A program made the position numbers and the translations under genes. From Rahnella laticis (GTDB taxonomy: Bacteria; Pseudomonadota; Gammaproteobacteria; Enterobacterales; Enterobacteriaceae), in NCBI RefSeq assembly GCF_015644585.1, contig NZ_JADOBI010000001.1, positions 124,001 to 188,000 of the forward strand: a stretch of DNA of 64,000 nt. The letters run 5' to 3'. This document shows, piece by piece, positions 45,260 through 54,561 of the stretch. Numbering within the stretch: the first letter of the stretch is position 1; each line of letters starts with the position of its first letter. The notes under the pieces were generated by a model, which saw nothing but the letters and a program-made list of their open reading frames with translations, had not been told where the DNA came from and searched no databases.

Positions 45260-45717
45260 CTGAATACCCCGTGCTGAAGGCGGCCAATCAGCCGGTTCAC
45301 TTCCACCGCACCCGCTTCAGAAGACAACAACTCCAGCGGTCTTGAACCTGCCAGCGCCGGAGCAGGGCGGGTTATCCAGTCCAGCGCCGCGATGCGGTCG
45401 CCTTCAAAGAGATCCGTCGCCGCATCGATGGTGCGCACCAGCCGCGCCACGCGCTCGCTTTCATCGCTTTTCAGCAATCCGTTTCCCGCTTTACGCCGCG
45501 CATAATTGCGCTCGTTAATCCCCATTATTTCCAGCAAAACCATTTTCGGCCACCCCAGCTCTGTGTTCAGGCGGTTGATACTATCAACCGGAAAACCTTT
45601 CTGTATGGCATTTAGCAAACTGATTCCGCTGCCTGCGGGAAGCCCCGCAGATTCCCACAGCGGCGTTACAGCCTCTTTCATTTGTCTGGAAGACAGCCCG
45701 GTAATTTTTGAACTCAT
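45256..45717 (-). CDS. Xre/MbcA/ParS-type antitoxin
   Basis: 153 residues from the ATG at 45717 (the longer frame to 45891 covers the promoter). Xre-like helix-turn-helix (GFPVDSINRLNTELGWPKMV, LLEIMGINERNYARRKAGNG) followed by the ParS/MbcA DUF2384 C-terminal region (SERVARLVRTIDAATDLFEG, ALDWITRPAPALAGSRPLEL). It neutralises the RES toxin and binds its operator. A perfect 13-bp inverted repeat lies 18 bp upstream. Confidence 0.9.
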   Translation of the reverse strand: MSSKITGLSSRQMKEAVTPLWESAGLPAGSGISLLNAIQKGFPVDSINRLNTELGWPKMVLLEIMGINERNYARRKAGNGLLKSDESERVARLVRTIDAATDLFEGDRIAALDWITRPAPALAGSRPLELLSSEAGAVEVNRLIGRLQHGVFS

Positions 45718-45734
45718 GATGTCGGTCTCCGCAC

Positions 45735-45769
45735 CGTTAATTGTCATAACTATAGCATGACAATTAACG
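45735..45769. promoter_or_regulatory. Operator of the xre-res operon
   Basis: CGTTAATTGTCAT (45735-45747) and ATGACAATTAACG (45757-45769), a perfect 13-bp inverted repeat with 9-bp spacer directly upstream of the antitoxin start; the likely autoregulatory site. Confidence 0.82.
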
Positions 45770-45840
45770 CTACGGTGGATTTGTGTACACCCTTTGTTTT
45801 GCTCAGATGACAGGCGGATGAAATCACCATGAAACATAAG

Positions 45841-45856
45841 TGTGATCAATGTCACG
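45841..45856 (+). promoter_or_regulatory. CRP site upstream of tsx
   Basis: TGTGATCAATGTCACG fits TGTGA-N6-TCACA with one mismatch. It is 213 bp before the tsx ATG; E. coli tsx is likewise CRP-dependent. It also lies next to the antitoxin promoter. Confidence 0.7.
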
Positions 45857-46068
45857 TTGAGCATGTATAAGGATGAAACAGAAATTGACAAACCTTGACC
45901 AAATCTATTTATTAGCTAAGAAAAGTTAACTCTTGTAGGAAGTGACTGGAAATTGCATGTTTATTGCACTATGTGCAGCAATCGGTTGCGGATCACAGTT
46001 TTAGGGTTCTATTTATGCAACGCCTGATAGTGGCAAGGCGTTGTCCCACCCCCGCTTCTGGTAAAAAT

Positions 46069-46956
46069 ATGAAAAATAAAATTATTGCAGCAGGCGCTTT
46101 GATGGCTTTGTCCTACAGCGCGACCGTGCTCGCTGATGATAGCAAGGGCGAATTTGTTTCTGACTGGTGGCACCAGAGTGTCAACGTTGTAGGCAGCGCC
46201 GACACCCGTTTCGGGCCTACTCTGCGTAACGATGTTTATCTTGAATATGAAGCGTTTGCGCACAAAGACTGGTTTGATTTCTACGGCTATATCGATATTC
46301 CTAAAACCTTCGGTGCAGGTAACGGCAACGACACCGGCATCTGGGATAAGAACGGTTCTCCGCTGTTTATGGAAATCGAACCGCGCTTCTCTATCGATAA
46401 GCTGACCGGCACTGACCTGAGCTTTGGTCCGTTCAAAGAATGGTACTTCGCGAACAACTATATCTACGATATGGGCCCGGACAGCGATAACCGTCAGAAC
46501 ACCTGGTATATGGGTCTGGGTACCGACATTGATACCCATCTGCCGATGAGCCTGTCTCTGAACGTGTATGCAAAATACCAGTGGGAAAACTACGGCGCAG
46601 CGAACGAAAACAGCTGGGACGGCTACCGTTTCAAAGTGAAATACTTCGTTCCTCTGACGCAGCTGTGGGGCGGTAACCTGAGCTACATCGGGTTCACCAA
46701 CTTTGACTGGGGCTCCTCACTGGGCGATGACGATTTCCGTGACCTGAACGGCAATAAAGCGCGTTCTAACAACTCTATCGCGTCCAGCCACATCCTCTCG
46801 CTGAACTACACACACTGGCATTACTCGTTCGTGGCGCGTTACTTCCACAACGGCGGCCAGTGGGCTGACGGCGCTGAGCTGAACTTCGGTAACGGTAATT
46901 TCGACGTGAAATCTACTGGCTGGGGTTACTATGGCGTGATCGGTTACAACTTCTAG
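46069..46956 (+). CDS. tsx: Tsx nucleoside-specific channel
   Basis: 295-residue precursor. Signal peptide [20 protein letters not shown] cleaved after LA, then [20 protein letters not shown] and a barrel sequence near E. coli Tsx: [40 protein letters not shown], ending in YYGVIGYNF with terminal Phe. It passes nucleosides across the outer membrane, upstream of use by xapA and the MFS permeases later in the window. The frame from 45964 extends into the promoter region; the ATG at 46069 starts the signal peptide. Confidence 0.96.
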   Translation: MKNKIIAAGALMALSYSATVLADDSKGEFVSDWWHQSVNVVGSADTRFGPTLRNDVYLEYEAFAHKDWFDFYGYIDIPKTFGAGNGNDTGIWDKNGSPLFMEIEPRFSIDKLTGTDLSFGPFKEWYFANNYIYDMGPDSDNRQNTWYMGLGTDIDTHLPMSLSLNVYAKYQWENYGAANENSWDGYRFKVKYFVPLTQLWGGNLSYIGFTNFDWGSSLGDDDFRDLNGNKARSNNSIASSHILSLNYTHWHYSFVARYFHNGGQWADGAELNFGNGNFDVKSTGWGYYGVIGYNF

Positions 46957-46974
46957 ATTTCAGTTGTTAACCCG

Positions 46975-47002
46975 AAAAAACCCGGCTGATGCCGGGTTTT
47001 TT
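46975..47002 (+). terminator. Terminator of tsx
   Basis: AAAAAACCCGGC, TGAT loop, GCCGGGTTTTTT. Strong intrinsic terminator 19 bp after the stop. Confidence 0.92.
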
Positions 47003-47145
47003 GCATTTCTGACCCTCTGATAATCCTGCGCATAACACACTTTTTTAGCTATTGAGTGAAAAATGACCACAACTACAGGCGATCCCGCCGCGCCGTTGTG
47101 GCATAATGCGCGCCAAATCACATTTCCCAATGAAGAGCGAGCGTT

Positions 47146-48741
47146 GTGCTAAGTACTTACAACATCACCATGCAATTCGGCAGCAAGCCGTTATTTGAAA
47201 ACATTAACGTCAAATTTGGCGGCGGTAACCGCTATGGCCTGATTGGCGCGAACGGTTGTGGTAAATCCACTTTCATGAAAATCCTCGGTGGCGATTTAGT
47301 GCCATCAGGCGGCAACGTGGTCCTCGACCCGAACGAGCGTCTGGGTAAACTGCGCCAGGATCAGTTCGCATTCGAACAGTTCAGCGTGCTGGACACCGTG
47401 ATCATGGGCCACACCGAATTGTGGGAAGTGAAGGAAGAGCGCGACCGCATTTATGCAATGGCAGAAATGAGCGAAGAAGATGGCTACAAAGTGGCTGATT
47501 TGGAAGTCGCTTACGGCGAAATGGACGGCTACAGCGCCGAATCCCGCGCCGGTGAACTGCTGCTGGGCGTCGGCATTCCTGTTGAGCAACATTACGGCCC
47601 GATGAGCGAAATCGCACCAGGTTTTAAACTGCGCGTATTGCTGGCTCAGGCGCTGTTCTCTGACCCGGAAATTCTGCTGCTCGATGAACCGACGAACAAC
47701 CTGGACATCGATACCATTCGCTGGCTGGAGCAGGTGCTGAACGAGCGTAACAGCACCATGATCATCATTTCGCATGACCGTCACTTCCTGAACATGGTGT
47801 GTACGCACATGGCGGATCTGGACTACGGCGAACTGCGCGTTTATCCGGGTAACTACGACGAATACATGACGGCGGCAACGCAGGCTCGTGAACTTCTGAG
47901 TGCCAATAACGCCAAGAAAAAAGCGCAAATTGCCGAGCTGCAATCGTTCGTCAGCCGCTTCAGCGCCAACGCCTCCAAATCTAAACAGGCGACTTCCCGT
48001 GCCCGTCAGATTGATAAAATTCAGCTCGACGAAATCAAAGCGTCCAGCCGCCAGAATCCTTACATGCGTTTTGAGCAGGACAAGAAATTGTTCCGTAATG
48101 CGCTGGAAGTGGAAAAAATCACCAAAGGTTTCGACAACGGTCCGCTGTTTAAAAACCTGGGCCTGATGCTGGAAGTCGGCGAGAAAGTCGCGATTCTGGG
48201 CGCCAACGGTATCGGTAAATCGACCCTGTTGAAAACGCTGGTCGGCGAGCATGAGCCGGAAAGCGGTTCAGTTAAATGGTCTGAAAACTCAAAAATCGGT
48301 TACTACGCGCAGGATCACGAATATGAATTCGACGATACCCTGAACGTTTTCGACTGGATGAGTCAGTGGAAATCCGAGAAAGACGACGAGCAGGCCGTGC
48401 GCGGTGTTCTCGGGCGTCTGCTGTTCGGTCAGGACGACATCAAGAAGAAAGTGAAAGTGCTTTCCGGTGGTGAGAAAGGTCGTATGTTATTCGGGAAACT
48501 GATGATGCAGCGTCCGAACATCCTGATCATGGATGAACCAACCAACCACCTGGATATGGAATCTATCGAGTCACTGAACATGGCGCTGGAAATGTACGAA
48601 GGCACGCTGATCTTCGTTTCCCACGACCGTGAATTCGTCAGCTCGCTGGCGACGCGTATTCTGGAAATGACACCGACCCGTGTCATCGACTTCTCCGGTA
48701 ACTACGAAGACTACCTGCGCAGCCAGGGTATCAACACTTAA
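47146..48741 (+). CDS. ybiT: YbiT ABC-F ATPase
   Basis: 531 residues with two ABC domains and no membrane part, like E. coli YbiT (530). Walker [18 protein letters not shown] and [18 protein letters not shown], linker/signature [14 protein letters not shown], and Walker [12 protein letters not shown] and [15 protein letters not shown] proteins act on the ribosome; YbiT is a translation-associated factor. GTG start at 47146, preceded by GAAGAGCGAG. Ends in a strong hairpin and is convergent with moeB. Confidence 0.95.
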   Translation: MLSTYNITMQFGSKPLFENINVKFGGGNRYGLIGANGCGKSTFMKILGGDLVPSGGNVVLDPNERLGKLRQDQFAFEQFSVLDTVIMGHTELWEVKEERDRIYAMAEMSEEDGYKVADLEVAYGEMDGYSAESRAGELLLGVGIPVEQHYGPMSEIAPGFKLRVLLAQALFSDPEILLLDEPTNNLDIDTIRWLEQVLNERNSTMIIISHDRHFLNMVCTHMADLDYGELRVYPGNYDEYMTAATQARELLSANNAKKKAQIAELQSFVSRFSANASKSKQATSRARQIDKIQLDEIKASSRQNPYMRFEQDKKLFRNALEVEKITKGFDNGPLFKNLGLMLEVGEKVAILGANGIGKSTLLKTLVGEHEPESGSVKWSENSKIGYYAQDHEYEFDDTLNVFDWMSQWKSEKDDEQAVRGVLGRLLFGQDDIKKKVKVLSGGEKGRMLFGKLMMQRPNILIMDEPTNHLDMESIESLNMALEMYEGTLIFVSHDREFVSSLATRILEMTPTRVIDFSGNYEDYLRSQGINT

Positions 48742-48760
48742 TTGTTGATTCTGATAAAAA

Positions 48761-48788
48761 AGTCCGCAAATATGCGGACTTTTTTTTT
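48761..48788. terminator. Terminator between ybiT and moeB
   Basis: AGTCCGCA, AATA loop, TGCGGACT, T8. A-run before it makes it bidirectional for the convergent moeB operon. Confidence 0.9.
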
Positions 48789-48817
48789 ACCTGAATTTCA
48801 GTGAAAAACTCTGAGAA

Positions 48818-49579
48818 TCAGCAATCCCCGCAAACCTCGCAACCCGGATCTTTCATCAGGTTCATCTGGCGAAATTGCAGCGTCATGGCGTCGTACATCA
48901 GCAGTTTTCCGCGTGGCGTTTCGCCGAAGTGAGTCAGCAACTTGATAGTTTCCATGGCCTGCAAGCTTCCAATGGTGCCGACCAGCGGTGACATTACGCC
49001 GGCTTCGACGCAGGTCAGCGCGTTTTCGCCAAACAGACGGCTCAGACAGCGATAGCACGGCTCGCCGGGCTGCCACGTAAATACGCTCAGCTGGCCTTCC
49101 ATGCGGATGGCAGCACCGGACACCAGCGGTTTTTTCTGCGTAAAACATTGCTGATTGAGCTGATTCCGCGTCGTGACGTTGTCGGTGCAATCGACAACGA
49201 TGTCGCAGGCGGCAATCAGTTCGCGCAGCATTTCGTCATCCGCCTGAGCGTCAACCTGATTCAGCTGAATGTGCGGGTTGATTGCCGCCAGCGCCAGCGC
49301 GGCGGATGCCACTTTCGACATGCCGATTCTGGCGTCAGTATGCAGCGTCTGGCGCTGCAAATTGGACAGCGAAACGGTGTCGAAATCCAGCAATGTCAGC
49401 GTGCCTGTTCCGGCTGCTGCCAGATATTGCGCCGCCGCACAGCCCAGACCGCCGAGGCCGACAATCAGCGCGTGGCTGGCTTTCAGCTTTTCCTGCGCAT
49501 CGAAATCAAACCCTTTCAAAACGATCTGGCGGTTATAACGCAGGGTTTCGGCGTCCGTCAGTTCCGGCAGCGTCGCCAT
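48818..49579 (-). CDS. moeB: MoeB molybdopterin-synthase adenylyltransferase
   Basis: 253 residues, ThiF/E1-like. ATP loop ALIVGLGGLGCAAAQYLAAA, VDCTDNVTTRNQLNQQCF, zinc cysteines in CYRC and CEVCGDC. It adenylates the MoaD C-terminus in molybdenum cofactor synthesis. Two bp downstream of moeA in the operon. Relevant here because the redox operon at 23-25 kb needs molybdopterin. Confidence 0.95.
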   Translation of the reverse strand: MATLPELTDAETLRYNRQIVLKGFDFDAQEKLKASHALIVGLGGLGCAAAQYLAAAGTGTLTLLDFDTVSLSNLQRQTLHTDARIGMSKVASAALALAAINPHIQLNQVDAQADDEMLRELIAACDIVVDCTDNVTTRNQLNQQCFTQKKPLVSGAAIRMEGQLSVFTWQPGEPCYRCLSRLFGENALTCVEAGVMSPLVGTIGSLQAMETIKLLTHFGETPRGKLLMYDAMTLQFRQMNLMKDPGCEVCGDC

Positions 49580-49581
49580 GA

Positions 49582-50823
49582 TCAGCTCCGAAGCAGGGCG
49601 TTGAAAGGTTCGATTTCTACGATTTCACCTGCGGCGACGTTTTCGCGCTCACGTTCAAGCACCACAAAACAGTTTGCGAGGCTGAATGAGCTGAAGACAT
49701 GCGAGCCCTGATGGCCGGTGGTGCGTACTTCGAGCTGGCCTTCGGCGTTGGTGCTGAAAATACCGCGCTGGAAATCCAGACGTCCGGCGGATTTCTTGAG
49801 CGGTGTCACGGCTTTCGCTTTCAGGCGCGGCGGAAACTGCCAGGCGGTGTGGCCGGAAAGCTGAGCGATAAACGGTTGCACGAGCTGATAAAACGTCAGT
49901 GCAGCAGAAACCGGATTGCCCGGCAGGCCACAGAACCAGCTGTCCTGCAATTTGCCGAACGCGAATGGTTTACCCGGTTTCATCGCCAGTTTCCAGAAAC
50001 CAATCTCACCCAGTTCATCGAGCATTTGCTTGGTGTAATCGGCTTCGCCCACGGACACGCCACCGCTGGAAATCACCAGATCGGCAAAGGCATTGGCTTC
50101 TTCAAAGGCTTTGCGCAGCGCCTGCGGATTATCGCGGATAATCCCTAAATCCAGAACCGTGCAGCCGAGCTGTTCGAGCATCAGACGCACGGCGAAACGG
50201 TTGGTGTCGTAAATCTGGCCTTCCTCTAACGGCGTGCCGACGGGTTGCAGTTCGTCCCCGGTCGAAAACACCGCGACTTTCAGCGCTTTCCAGACGTTAA
50301 CTTCCGTCACACCTAAAGAAGCCAGCAGTGGCAATTCAGCTGCGCCAAGACGCACACCGGCAGGCAGCACGCTGTCGCCTTGTTTGATGTCATCGCCGGT
50401 GAGGCGGATATTCTGACCTTTATGCACTTCTGCGGTGAACCGCACGCCCGCTTCTGACAGGTCGGCCTGTTCCTGCATGATCACCGCGTCGGCACCTTGC
50501 GGAACCGGCGCGCCGGTCATGATGCGGATACAGGTTCCGGCAGGCCATTCACCGTGGAAAGGCGCACCGGCAAAGGCTTTACCTGCCACAGGCAGAACGG
50601 CGTCCGTATGCAAATCGGCGCAGCGCACGGCGTAACCGTCCATCGCGGAATTATCAAAAGGCGGGACGAAAACCGGGGATTTCACCGGCGTGGCGGTAAT
50701 GCGGCCTGCGGCGGCAGCGAGCGGAAGAGATTCGGCATCTTTCGCTGTTTTGGACGGGACATAAGCGCGCATTTTTTCCAGCGCTTCTTCCAGCGAGATC
50801 AGACCGGCAGTATTGAATTCCAT
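49582..50823 (-). CDS. moeA: MoeA molybdopterin molybdenumtransferase
   Basis: 413 residues. [20 protein letters not shown] at the start, [53 protein letters not shown] and the C-terminal domain ending with [11 protein letters not shown]. It inserts molybdenum into adenylated molybdopterin. The ATG at 50823 was chosen over the frame to 50844 because it starts the family N-terminus. First gene of moeAB. Confidence 0.95.
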   Translation of the reverse strand: MEFNTAGLISLEEALEKMRAYVPSKTAKDAESLPLAAAAGRITATPVKSPVFVPPFDNSAMDGYAVRCADLHTDAVLPVAGKAFAGAPFHGEWPAGTCIRIMTGAPVPQGADAVIMQEQADLSEAGVRFTAEVHKGQNIRLTGDDIKQGDSVLPAGVRLGAAELPLLASLGVTEVNVWKALKVAVFSTGDELQPVGTPLEEGQIYDTNRFAVRLMLEQLGCTVLDLGIIRDNPQALRKAFEEANAFADLVISSGGVSVGEADYTKQMLDELGEIGFWKLAMKPGKPFAFGKLQDSWFCGLPGNPVSAALTFYQLVQPFIAQLSGHTAWQFPPRLKAKAVTPLKKSAGRLDFQRGIFSTNAEGQLEVRTTGHQGSHVFSSFSLANCFVVLERERENVAAGEIVEIEPFNALLRS

Positions 50824-51025
50824 GAAAATTCCTTTGAGGTTCATCCCGGCGGAACGGGTGTTTTCACCGGAACCGGGCGGGGAATTGGAGCATGCGCATA
50901 GTATGACAGAGAAACGCGGCGAACCAAAAATTGCGGAAGGCGTAAAAACTTCGTGGGGATTCCTGAAAAATTGAGATCGATCCCAAAATTAACAATGTAA
51001 CGCAGGTATGATGGTTTCCGTTATT

Positions 51026-51041
51026 TGTGACATGAGTCACG
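51026..51041 (+). promoter_or_regulatory. CRP site upstream of the short DeoR-type gene
   Basis: TGTGACATGAGTCACG, TGTGA-N6-TCACA with one mismatch, 28 bp before the GTG start of the DeoR-type gene. Consistent with carbon-source control of the nucleoside cluster. Confidence 0.65.
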
Positions 51042-51068
51042 CAACTGTCAAATATACAGGAATAACCG

Positions 51069-51302
51069 GTGCTTAAAAAAAATCGCCATCAGGCCATCCT
51101 TCAGTTGGTAGAACAGCATGAAGTGTTACAGGTAAGCGAACTGGCACAATCGCTGGATGTAAGTCTTGAAACCATTCGTCGTGACCTGAGTGAAATGCAG
51201 GATAAAGGGTTGATTCTGCGTCGTCACGGCCGCGCCCGTCGTCTGGTTGCTCAGCCTGAAACATCCTGGCTAAACAGTTTGCAGCGCTGCCCGCAGCTTT
51301 AA
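51069..51302 (+). CDS. Short DeoR-type helix-turn-helix protein
   Basis: 77 residues only. It contains a complete DeoR-type winged helix: RHQAILQLVEQHEVLQVSEL, DVSLETIRRDLSEMQDKGLI, LRRHGRARRL. It lacks the sugar-phosphate-binding domain that makes DeoR regulators about 250 residues. GTG start at 51069 with an AGGA ribosome site. Downstream sequence ends in a strong terminator, so this is the real gene end and not a cut. It may be a naturally minimal DNA-binding protein or a decayed DeoR repressor. Candidate targets are the adjacent purine nucleoside genes. Confidence 0.75.
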   Translation: MLKKNRHQAILQLVEQHEVLQVSELAQSLDVSLETIRRDLSEMQDKGLILRRHGRARRLVAQPETSWLNSLQRCPQL

Positions 51303-51320
51303 TCACGGCAGTGAAATAAG

Positions 51321-51355
51321 AAAAGGGAAGGCTCCGCAGAGTCTTCCCTTTTTTA
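51321..51355. terminator. Bidirectional terminator between the DeoR-type gene and MFS 1
   Basis: AAAAGGGAAGGCTC, CGC loop, GAGTCTTCCCTTTT with A- and T-runs on both sides. Confidence 0.88.
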
Positions 51356-51374
51356 TGCACAATACTTTAGTAAA

Positions 51375-52571
51375 TCAGTGTACCGGTTGCTGCTCCAGCG
51401 CTTCGGCTTTGCTGTTGACTGAGGCAAAAATCAGCGCCGCCAGCAGGAAGACATAGGCGATGGTCGCGGTATTTAGCGCCCAGAATAACCCGTACTGGCT
51501 GTACACCAGCGACGACAGCGTGGAGAAAATCAGCGTCCCGATAGTGCCGATAGTCAGCAGGGCAGACGTCAGCGTTGGCGGCGAATTTCTGACCTGCAAG
51601 CTTCCGTAGCTCATGATGCCGGAGAACAGGCCGGAATTGCAGAAGCCAAACAGACCGGCGCAAATCAGGATAAGCATCGGGTTCCCGCTGTTAGCCGCAA
51701 CGGCCAGACTCACCAGCCCGACACCCGCTGAAATCAGCAGATACGTGCGCAGTTTCACGAAGCGAACGGTGAACTGATTCACAAACAGGCCGATGGATTT
51801 CACCGTCCAGTAGGTTGTGATGTAGAACGCCGCACGGTCAGCAGCCATTCCGAAATGCTCTTTCAGCCAGCTTGGCAGCCACATAGTGAACACCGGTTCT
51901 GCCAGCAGGAAAGCAAACAGCGCGAAGCACAACACCCACACCGAAACGCCCCAGCGGTGGTGCTGCTGGCCGGTTGATGATTCTTTCTCAACAGCCTGCG
52001 GAATCGACGGGAATTTCTGACCGACGCACAGCACGATCATCATCAGGCTCAGCACCGCCATGACGCCGTACATCGCCAGCCAGCTTGCGCCATGCTGGAA
52101 TAAATACCCCAGCAGCAGGGACAGAATCACACCCGCCAGCGCAAAGAAGAAATCGGTGAGAATCAGGTTCGCCGAACGTTTCTTCGGATCTTCATTGATG
52201 CGCACCACCAGATAGCAGCCGATGGACATCATGATGCCGGACGCCGCGCCAATCAGGAAAACGCCGATACCGAACATGGTGATGGTCGGCATCAGGAACA
52301 GCGCGATGCAGGTCAGCACAGAGACGGTTGAGCCGGTGATCAGCTGTTTGCCCAGATTGAATCTGCGCATCAGCACGCCGCTTATCATGATCGGCAGAAA
52401 CAGGCCGATGTTCATCAGCGTAAACATTTGTCCGATAAAGCCGGGGTCTTTGCCAAACGCCTGCGACACCGGGCCGATCACGATACCGAGCGTTGAAACC
52501 AGCGCGCCGGTGAAGAAATAACTCAGCCAGGAAATCATATTGATCCGCTGGCGGTTGAATGCCTGTTCCAT
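51375..52571 (-). CDS. TsgA-type MFS permease 1 (purine nucleoside cluster)
   Basis: 398 residues, 12 membrane segments. MFS protein of the TsgA/fucose permease-like group: ISWLSYFFTGALVSTLGIVI, LMNIGLFLPIMISGVLMRRF, ASGIMMSIGCYLVVRINEDP, KKRSANLILTDFFFALAGVI. Strong similarity to the second permease at 54562 (identical segments such as SYGSLQV-NSPPTLTSALLT and FTVRFVKLRT). It is 9 bp downstream of xapA in the same operon and so probably imports a purine nucleoside, in place of the XapB/NupG-type permease found in E. coli. Confidence 0.87.
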   Translation of the reverse strand: MEQAFNRQRINMISWLSYFFTGALVSTLGIVIGPVSQAFGKDPGFIGQMFTLMNIGLFLPIMISGVLMRRFNLGKQLITGSTVSVLTCIALFLMPTITMFGIGVFLIGAASGIMMSIGCYLVVRINEDPKKRSANLILTDFFFALAGVILSLLLGYLFQHGASWLAMYGVMAVLSLMMIVLCVGQKFPSIPQAVEKESSTGQQHHRWGVSVWVLCFALFAFLLAEPVFTMWLPSWLKEHFGMAADRAAFYITTYWTVKSIGLFVNQFTVRFVKLRTYLLISAGVGLVSLAVAANSGNPMLILICAGLFGFCNSGLFSGIMSYGSLQVRNSPPTLTSALLTIGTIGTLIFSTLSSLVYSQYGLFWALNTATIAYVFLLAALIFASVNSKAEALEQQPVH

Positions 52572-52580
52572 AGACGCCTC

Positions 52581-53414
52581 TTATTTTCCAGCCGCTGACA
52601 GGTCGGCGAAGAACGCGCGGATCAGTCGGGTGAAATCGCCCACCGCCAGTTTTGCGCAGCTCAGGGTTTGTTCGTGGGAAAGCGGGGTGTCGGATAAACC
52701 TTCGGCAAAGTTGGTCATGGCAGAAACCGCCAGCACTTTGAGGCCGCAGTGTCGCGCAGAAATCACTTCCGGCACGATGGACATGCCGACGACGTCGCAG
52801 CCGAGGGTTTGCATCATGCGGATTTCTGCAGGCGTTTCGAAGTTCGGGCCGGTGTAGGCGGCGAATACACCTTCTGCCACGTCGATGCCCAGTTTGCCGG
52901 CGACAGCGTGAAGCTGTGCGCGCAGATCTTTGTCATAGGCGTTCGCGAGGCTGAAGAAGCGCGGGCCGAAACGGTCGTCATTCGGGCCTGCCAGCGGGGA
53001 TTCCGGCATAAAGCTGACGTGGTCGTTGAGCGCAACCAAACGGCCCGGCGCGACTTCTTTGCGCATGGAACCGGCGGCGTTGGTCGCCAGCAGGAATTCA
53101 CAGCCCAGCAGTTTGAAGGTGCGCACCGCGCTGGTCATCACTGACATACCGTGGCCTTCATACATATGGCCGCGGCCTTTCATACACATTACCGGTACAC
53201 CTTCGAGATGGCCCAGAACCAGTTCACCGGCGTGGCCGACGACGCTGCTTTGCGGGAACCCCGGCAGGTCGTGATAAGGAATGGTAATCGCACCGGACAT
53301 ATCGTCACACAGCGTGCCGAGGCCGGAACCTAAGATAAGCGCGGCGCGCGGAATAAAGCCCGGAGCACGCTGGCGGATAATTGCTGCACAGTCAAACGCG
53401 TTGTTATTGAGCAT
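52581..53414 (-). CDS. xapA: XapA purine nucleoside phosphorylase II
   Basis: 277 residues. PNP family with RAALILGSGLGTLCDDMSGA, PGFPQSSVVGHAGELVLGHL, CMKGRGHMYEGHGMSVMTSA, LLATNAAGSMRKEVAPG, TGPNFETPAEIRMMQTLGCD and GMSIVPEVISARHCGLKVLA. High similarity to E. coli XapA, which cleaves xanthosine, inosine and guanosine with phosphate. ATG at 53414 chosen over the frame to 53429. Start of the operon xapA-MFS1; divergent from xapR. Confidence 0.94.
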   Translation of the reverse strand: MLNNNAFDCAAIIRQRAPGFIPRAALILGSGLGTLCDDMSGAITIPYHDLPGFPQSSVVGHAGELVLGHLEGVPVMCMKGRGHMYEGHGMSVMTSAVRTFKLLGCEFLLATNAAGSMRKEVAPGRLVALNDHVSFMPESPLAGPNDDRFGPRFFSLANAYDKDLRAQLHAVAGKLGIDVAEGVFAAYTGPNFETPAEIRMMQTLGCDVVGMSIVPEVISARHCGLKVLAVSAMTNFAEGLSDTPLSHEQTLSCAKLAVGDFTRLIRAFFADLSAAGK

Positions 53415-53502
53415 GATCACTTCTCTCATTATTGGCAGTAGGGTTGAGTTGAAGGCAATGCTAGGGTGAGCGGCCTGTGGCGTCTAATACCGTTCGCCAC
53501 GG

Positions 53503-53529
53503 GGATTTATAGTCAAAATCTATAAATCC
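53503..53529. promoter_or_regulatory. Operator in the xapA-xapR interval
   Basis: GGATTTATAG, TCAAAAT spacer, CTATAAATCC: perfect 10-bp inverted repeat, 45 bp before the xapR start and 89 bp before the xapA start. The expected LysR-type recognition site. Confidence 0.78.
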
Positions 53530-53573
53530 AATATGCTGATATTTAAGGGAAAACAAATGTTGCTGGAGAAAAT

Positions 53574-54482
53574 GTGACGCGACCATTCACCGATTCAGTT
53601 TTCGATCTCGGCCAGATTAATCTCCGCCTGCTGCACTACTTTCGCGTCGTGGCCGAGGAACTGAGTTTCAGCAAAGCGGCAGTGCGGCTCAATATGTCGC
53701 AGCCGCCGCTGAGCCTGCATATCAAAGAGCTGGAACATCTGCTCGGCACGCCGCTGTTTCTGCGTACCACCCGTTCCGTGTCGCTGACACCAGCGGGCGC
53801 GGCGCTGATGCGCGAAGCAGGGCTGATGCTCGACAGCATCAACCGTTCCTTGCATCAGGTGCGCAAAATTGGCCGGGGGGAAATCGGGCATATTCAGTTT
53901 GGTACGGTGGGCACTGCCGCGTGGGGGCCGCTGATGCCGGTGCTGAACAATTTCGGCAGGCATGCGCCGGAAATCAGCTGGTCGATTACCGAACTTACGC
54001 CGGTCCAGCAAATCGATGCGTTGCAGCTGCAAAGGATTGATATCGGCATCTGGCGCGAGGCAAAGCTGGCGCTGCCGCAGGGATTATCGAGCAAGCTGAT
54101 GGGGCGTGAGAACGTGGCCGTGGCGCTGTCAGAAAATCATCCGCTGGCGGTCAGAAACAGTGTGGCGTTCAGCCAGCTGGCGAATGAAGATTTTATTCTG
54201 ATGCCGATGAACACGTCGAGTCTGGGCAGTTATTTGTATTCGATGTGCCGTCAGCACGGTTTTCTGCCGCAGGTGAAACAGCAGGTGAATGAGCCGCAGA
54301 CTGCGCTGGCGCTGGTGGCGAACGGTTACGGAATTACGTTGTTGCCGGAAAGCTATGCGCGGATCCACTGGCCAGGTGTGCGGTTTTGCGCACTGACGGA
54401 AATGCTGCCCGCCGATCTCTACGCCATTTATCAGGCGGATTCGGTGACACCGGCGGCAGCGCGTTTCCTGGATTTGCTCTGA
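53574..54482 (+). CDS. xapR: XapR-like LysR regulator
   Basis: 302 residues. N-terminal helix-turn-helix with LLHYFRVVAEELSFSKAAVR, LNMSQPPLSLHIKELEHLLG and TPLFLRTTRSVSLTPAG. The effector domain shows VNEPQTALALVANGYGITLL and ESYARIHWPGVRFCAL, close to E. coli XapR (VNEPQT, SYAQMNWPGV). It should activate xapA and the permease in response to xanthosine. GTG start at 53574 after GGAGAAAAT. Convergent with MFS 2, with a hairpin between. Confidence 0.9.
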   Translation: MTRPFTDSVFDLGQINLRLLHYFRVVAEELSFSKAAVRLNMSQPPLSLHIKELEHLLGTPLFLRTTRSVSLTPAGAALMREAGLMLDSINRSLHQVRKIGRGEIGHIQFGTVGTAAWGPLMPVLNNFGRHAPEISWSITELTPVQQIDALQLQRIDIGIWREAKLALPQGLSSKLMGRENVAVALSENHPLAVRNSVAFSQLANEDFILMPMNTSSLGSYLYSMCRQHGFLPQVKQQVNEPQTALALVANGYGITLLPESYARIHWPGVRFCALTEMLPADLYAIYQADSVTPAAARFLDLL

Positions 54483-54510
54483 CGCACTCGCGTCTAAAAT
54501 CCCATCCATT

Positions 54511-54544
54511 AAAAAAGCCGCAGGAATTATCCCGCGGCTTTTGA
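54511..54544. terminator. Bidirectional terminator between xapR and MFS 2
   Basis: AAAAGCCGC, about 14-base loop region, GCGGCTTTT with outer A- and T-runs. Confidence 0.85.
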
Positions 54545-54561
54545 ACAACTCAGTCTGCCCT

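Noticed and set aside
47305-48252. 315-codon minus-strand frame antisense to ybiT
   Set aside because: Shadow of the conserved ABC-F gene; phenylalanine/valine-rich composition expected from reverse translation of its codons.
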